This document shows, piece by piece, positions 7,415-9,850 of a DNA stretch of 9,850 bases. The stretch is from an uncultured Selenomonadales bacterium. Lineage in GTDB: Bacteria > Bacillota > Negativicutes > Selenomonadales > Selenomonadaceae. Position 1 is the first letter of the stretch. Each line of letters begins with the position of its first letter. The notes under the pieces were generated by a model, which searched no databases, was not told the DNA's origin, and was given only the letters and a program-made list of their open reading frames with translations. The stretch is from NCBI GenBank assembly GCA_946543495.1, contig CAMNLS010000034.1:1-9850 (forward strand), in the 5' to 3' direction. A program made the position numbers and the translations under genes.

Positions 7415-8710
7415 TCATTTTATCACGCGCTTTGACGCAAGGCAACATAGCGGAATAAGATAAAGATACCACGCCGCAAAAATTGAGCTTTGCGGAGCTG
7501 AAATCGGCATTAATATTATCGCGCTGGCTATTGACCACGGAATCAGCGGTGAAATCACTACAGCGGAATTTTCAATGTTAATCGCGAAAATTTCTGCGCG
7601 TGGCTCAACTTTTTTGCATAATTGATGAGTTAGCATTATCGCAAGCGTTTGATTGCAGGAAATCATGCTCGTAATAGTCGATGCAACGATAATACTAAAA
7701 AACGGCGAAAATTCTTTGCCAAGTCGAATCATTAACGCTTGCAGACTATTCATAAAGCCCGTTGCTTGAAAAATTCCCGCGTAACAACTCGATATGCATA
7801 AAATAGCTAAGACTTTCGCCATTGAAACTATTCCGCCGCCACTTAACAGCTTTGCAAGCTCTAAATCACTCGGATAATAGCCGAACACAGCGATTTTTAT
7901 CAGCTCAACGAACGATATTCCTTGAAGTTCAATCGCTACGACTGCGCAAGCTAAAATACTCGCGCTTATCATCAACTGAACCTTTAATCGAAGCAACGAC
8001 AACACAATAATTAATATTGCAGGTATCAAAACGATAAAATTTATCTCAAACGACCGCGAAAAAAGCTCTTTGGCGGCGATGACGGTTAAACCTTCGCTTA
8101 CGAACATTATTCCAGCTATAAAATATAACGCGCTCGCTAAAATCAGCGGAATTATCGACGTGCGAATCATTCCAACGATATTTTTATAAATATCCGTTTT
8201 AGTCAGCGTCGCTACGAGTAATGCGCTTGTTGACATCGGAGAACATCTATCACCAAAATAACAGCCCGATAAAATCGCGCCGCCCGTTAAAAAAATCGAT
8301 ACGCCTAAACTATCAGCTATCGCCGCGCAAATTGTCCCCATTGTCGCCGACGTTCCAAATGCAGTCCCTGTCAACACTGATATTAACGCGCAAAGCCAAA
8401 ATGACATCAAAAAAATTATTGTTGGCGTGAAAAAGTCCGACGTATAAAAAATTATCGCCGGTATGACGCCAGCCGCCCTCCAATACGCCGTAATTATACC
8501 GATTAAAAGCAATGTTATCAAAATCGGCTTAATCGTTCCTATTCCAGCCTTCCACATGTCAAAAATTCTTCGCGGAGCGTGTCCTTGCTCATAAGCGTAG
8601 AAAGAAAATATCATCAAACCAAAAATCAGCGCATATAAAATCGAACAGTCCGATAAAATGCATACAACTAACGCCGAAGAAAATATTCCAAGCAAAATCG
8701 TTTCAAACAT
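7415..8710 (-). CDS. NhaC-family Na+/H+ antiporter
   Basis: Polytopic inner-membrane protein of 431 residues, with about ten to twelve hydrophobic segments from residue 3 to about 425. The NhaC-type signature is GTAFGTSATMGT (115-126) followed by GAILSGCYFGDRCSPMSTSA (144-163). A matching repeat-like block in the second half holds SCNQTLAIMLTHQL (351-364) and NIENSAVVISPLIPWSIA (378-395), consistent with the inverted-repeat fold of this transporter superfamily. Relatives exchange Na+ for H+ or couple exchange to organic acids (the malate/lactate type), so the true substrate cannot be read from sequence. Start ATG 8710 has AAAGGGG ending 8 bases upstream. It is first of a likely two-gene unit with aroE and divergent from the HAD phosphatase. 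The coding sequence looks richer in A/T than valS, which may only reflect membrane-protein codons. Confidence 0.88.
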   Translation of the reverse strand: MFETILLGIFSSALVVCILSDCSILYALIFGLMIFSFYAYEQGHAPRRIFDMWKAGIGTIKPILITLLLIGIITAYWRAAGVIPAIIFYTSDFFTPTIIFLMSFWLCALISVLTGTAFGTSATMGTICAAIADSLGVSIFLTGGAILSGCYFGDRCSPMSTSALLVATLTKTDIYKNIVGMIRTSIIPLILASALYFIAGIMFVSEGLTVIAAKELFSRSFEINFIVLIPAILIIVLSLLRLKVQLMISASILACAVVAIELQGISFVELIKIAVFGYYPSDLELAKLLSGGGIVSMAKVLAILCISSCYAGIFQATGFMNSLQALMIRLGKEFSPFFSIIVASTITSMISCNQTLAIMLTHQLCKKVEPRAEIFAINIENSAVVISPLIPWSIASAIILMPISAPQSSIFAAWYLYLIPLCCLASKRVIK

Positions 8711-8734
8711 CGCTAAAGCCCCTTTCGCAAAAAA

Positions 8735-8768
8735 ATTTTACCATAATCAGTCAAGATTATGATACAAT
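8735..8768. promoter_or_regulatory. Divergent promoter region with 7-bp dyad (antiporter / HAD phosphatase)
   Basis: A perfect inverted repeat CATAATC (8742-8748), spacer AGTCAA, GATTATG (8755-8761) is centred between two opposed extended -10 elements: TGATACAAT on the plus strand (8760-8768) and TGGTAAAAT on the minus strand (8743-8735). Neither has a good -35 box at standard spacing, although a weak minus-strand pair TTGTAT/TATGGT (16 bases apart) exists at 8767-8740. The dyad overlaps the upstream edge of both -10 elements, the expected place for an operator that controls both genes. The plus-strand start site predicted from TACAAT would fall almost on the ribosome binding site, so the plus promoter is the less certain of the two. 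Confidence 0.45.
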
Positions 8769-8787
8769 CTGCGCGGAGGTGTTTTTT

Positions 8788-9600
8788 ATGTATAAACTCT
8801 TAGCTTTGGACATGGACGGAACAGTTTTGAACTCTCAAAAGAAAATTTCGCCGAAAACACGAGCCGCCATCGATAATTTAATGAATCGCGGCGTTCAAGT
8901 GGTCGTTTGCACCGGTCGCAACCTCGCTGAGCTTGTAGACTACCGCGAAGACTTCAAATCTATGAATTATGGCATTTTAATTAGCGGCGGAATGATTTAT
9001 GACTTTAAAAACGATAAGCCAATCAAAATTCACGGTCTCGACGAAGAAACTATCTTTAAACTCATCGATTTAGGGCTTGAAACGCAAGCTATGATTCATC
9101 TGCACACCATTAAACATTCTATAGCACGCGAAGTTGATATTCAAAACATGTCGGCATTCGGTATGGGCGTTTATCAAAACATGTTCGATAGAATTTGTGG
9201 ACGTTGCGACGATTGCAAGCAATATGTTCACGATCACCCAGGCGAAGTCATCAAAGTTAATCTCTATAACCGTAGCAAAGAGGCTCGCGATAAAAATTTC
9301 GCCCGTATTCAGGCTTTAAACCTTTCGATAAGCTATGCAGAGGCTTTTAACCTTGAAATGTCGCCCGCGAACATTACTAAGGGTTCCGGACTCCATGAGC
9401 TGTGCGAATTCTTGAAAATTGACATTTCAGATACCGTAGCGATTGGCGACGCCGATAATGATAAAGAAATTTTGAAAACAGCGGGATTTTCTGTGGCTAT
9501 GGGCAATGCTAGCGACGAAATTAAAAAAATCGCCGACTTCGTGACGCTTGATAACGATAATGACGGCGTTGCGTTCGCTATTGATAAAATTTTCTGTTGA
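8788..9600 (+). CDS. Cof-type HAD superfamily phosphatase
   Basis: Soluble Mg2+-dependent phosphohydrolase of the haloacid dehalogenase superfamily, Cof (IIB cap) type, 270 residues, the normal length. Motif I is LDMDGT with nucleophile D8 and acid/base D10; motif II is VVVCTGR with T42; a large cap occupies about 85-185; motif III is K198 in SPANITKGSGL; motif IV is GDADND (220-225), the Mg2+ site. All catalytic positions are present, so it should be active, typically on sugar phosphates, nucleotides or flavin phosphates; the substrate is not predictable. The cap contains a CGRCDDC cluster, unusual enough to mention as possible metal or redox cysteines. Start ATG 8788 has GGAGG (8775-8779) 8 bases upstream; a GTG at 8779 overlapping that site is rejected. 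It is divergent from the antiporter and followed by the hairpin at 9617-9651. Confidence 0.92.
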   Translation: MYKLLALDMDGTVLNSQKKISPKTRAAIDNLMNRGVQVVVCTGRNLAELVDYREDFKSMNYGILISGGMIYDFKNDKPIKIHGLDEETIFKLIDLGLETQAMIHLHTIKHSIAREVDIQNMSAFGMGVYQNMFDRICGRCDDCKQYVHDHPGEVIKVNLYNRSKEARDKNFARIQALNLSISYAEAFNLEMSPANITKGSGLHELCEFLKIDISDTVAIGDADNDKEILKTAGFSVAMGNASDEIKKIADFVTLDNDNDGVAFAIDKIFC

Positions 9601-9616
9601 ACATACGAATATAACG

Positions 9617-9651
9617 AAAAAAACCGCCGCTCAATCGAACGACGGCTTTTT
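9617..9651. terminator. Terminator hairpin, best paired on the minus strand
   Basis: Seven A (9617-9623), CCGCCG (9624-9629), loop CTCAATCGAA, CGACGG (9640-9645), C, then TTTTT (9647-9651). On the plus strand the stem contains two A.C-type mismatches. On the minus strand both become G.U wobbles, so the stem is continuous and ends in a run of seven U. It can end the HAD phosphatase transcript, but it is better built to stop a transcript arriving from the right on the minus strand. Confidence 0.75.
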
Positions 9652-9653
9652 AT

Positions 9654-9682
9654 TTGAAAAATCTTCAAGCACGCTGTAAAAT
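9654..9682 (+). promoter_or_regulatory. Promoter of the small-peptide gene
   Basis: TTGAAA (9654-9659), exactly 17 bases, then TAAAAT (9677-9682), a good sigma-A match. The start site is expected near 9689, inside the 5' arm of the hairpin that covers the ribosome binding site. The promoter starts just after the terminator, so the peptide gene is an independent transcription unit. Confidence 0.65.
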
Positions 9683-9685
9683 GCG

Positions 9686-9733
9686 ATTATCACCGCCGTG
9701 AATCCCTTCAGGCGAAGGAAGGGAGGTGATAAT
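9686..9733 (+). promoter_or_regulatory. 5' hairpin sequestering the ribosome binding site, with anti-SD mimic
   Basis: ATTATCACC (9686-9694) is perfectly complementary to GGTGATAAT (9725-9733), and TCCCTTC (9703-9709) to GAAGGGA (9718-9724). The two 3' arms are contiguous, so 16 bases in a row are paired; an eight-base bulge GCCGTGAA is on the 5' side and the loop is AGGCGAAG. The 3' arm contains GGAGGTGAT (9722-9730), a nine-base perfect complement of the usual 16S rRNA 3' tail, and it ends just before the GTG start codon. The 5' arm therefore copies part of the anti-Shine-Dalgarno sequence. If transcription starts near 9689, six pairs of the outer stem still remain. Confidence 0.7.
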
Positions 9734-9832
9734 GTGTTAGATTTCTTGTTTTGGCTCCTTAAAACTATAGGTGGCTCCGTCATTGGCTATGGCGTCCACC
9801 GTGTGCTCGACTACTTGCGCAAACGTCGGTGA
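9734..9832 (+). CDS. Small hydrophobic peptide, 32 residues, type I toxin-like
   Basis: GTG-initiated open frame encoding 32 residues: it begins MLDFLFWLLKTIGGSVIGYG and ends VHRVLDYLRKRR, then TGA. I do not recognise a family. Residues 2-21 form one apolar segment with a single Lys and a Gly-Gly-Ser turn, long enough to span or lie in a membrane; the tail holds four consecutive basic residues. This build (about 30 residues, one membrane segment, charged tail) is shared by type I toxins such as the Fst/Ldr types, some holin-like toxins and phenol-soluble-modulin-like peptides. Support for a real gene: a dedicated promoter, an extended ribosome binding site GGAGGTGAT, and a structured leader that masks it. 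An overlapping ATG at 9732 reads only Met-Cys-stop, so GTG at 9734 is the usable start. It lies between the terminator hairpin and the window edge. Toxicity and antisense control are inference. Confidence 0.65.
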   Translation: MLDFLFWLLKTIGGSVIGYGVHRVLDYLRKRR

Positions 9833-9841
9833 TTCGAGCAC
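9803..9841 (+). repeat. Inverted repeat spanning the end of the small-peptide gene
   Basis: GTGCTCGA (9803-9810) is perfectly complementary to TCGAGCAC (9834-9841), with a 23-base loop that carries the last codons and the stop. It is followed at once by the ten-base palindrome CTCTGCAGAG (9841-9850), which reaches the window edge and may belong to a longer structure. It could be an mRNA 3' stem or part of a terminator, but no U run is visible inside the window. Confidence 0.4.
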
Positions 9842-9850
9842 TCTGCAGAG

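Overview
The window looks like chromosomal DNA of a low-to-moderate GC bacterium with Bacillota-type signals: GGAGG ribosome binding sites on nearly every gene, frequent TTG/GTG starts, clear sigma-A style promoters and U-tract terminators. A secreted DUF4127 protein and the orphan XRE regulator would fit the Negativicutes within Bacillota, but the sequence alone does not settle that placement. There is no phage, insertion sequence, CRISPR array, tRNA or rRNA. Coding density is high and no gene-free stretch exceeds about 135 bases.

Layout. Positions 1-2268 (minus) hold the first 756 codons of valS, cut by the window edge. Its promoter lies back to back with that of a secreted DUF4127 protein (2398-3963, plus). 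After a long A/T hairpin comes a transmembrane chemoreceptor with a dCache sensor (4039-6009, plus). The receptor converges on a small XRE regulator (6006-6440, minus), and their stop codons overlap. A hairpin at 6473-6505 separates the regulator from a minus-strand pair: a NhaC-family antiporter (7415-8710) followed by shikimate dehydrogenase aroE (6523-7383). The antiporter is divergent from a Cof-type HAD phosphatase (8788-9600, plus), with a perfect dyad in the shared promoter region.

The right end (9617-9850) holds the least ordinary element. A terminator-like hairpin that pairs best on the minus strand is followed by a well-spaced plus-strand promoter. The predicted RNA opens with a 5' segment that mimics the 16S anti-Shine-Dalgarno tail and pairs over 9 bp with the ribosome binding site of a 32-residue hydrophobic, Arg/Lys-tailed peptide (9734-9832). 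This layout resembles type I toxin loci (small membrane peptide, sequestered ribosome binding site, possible antisense RNA). I do not recognise the peptide's family, and the antisense RNA is only an inference.

The larger genes are mostly unrelated housekeeping and environmental functions: tRNA charging, aromatic amino acid synthesis, ion homeostasis, taxis and phosphate metabolism. The only likely operon is antiporter-aroE. Points worth checking are the small-peptide locus, the MCP/XRE overlap, a substituted ligand-binding position in the chemoreceptor, and the divergent-promoter dyad.
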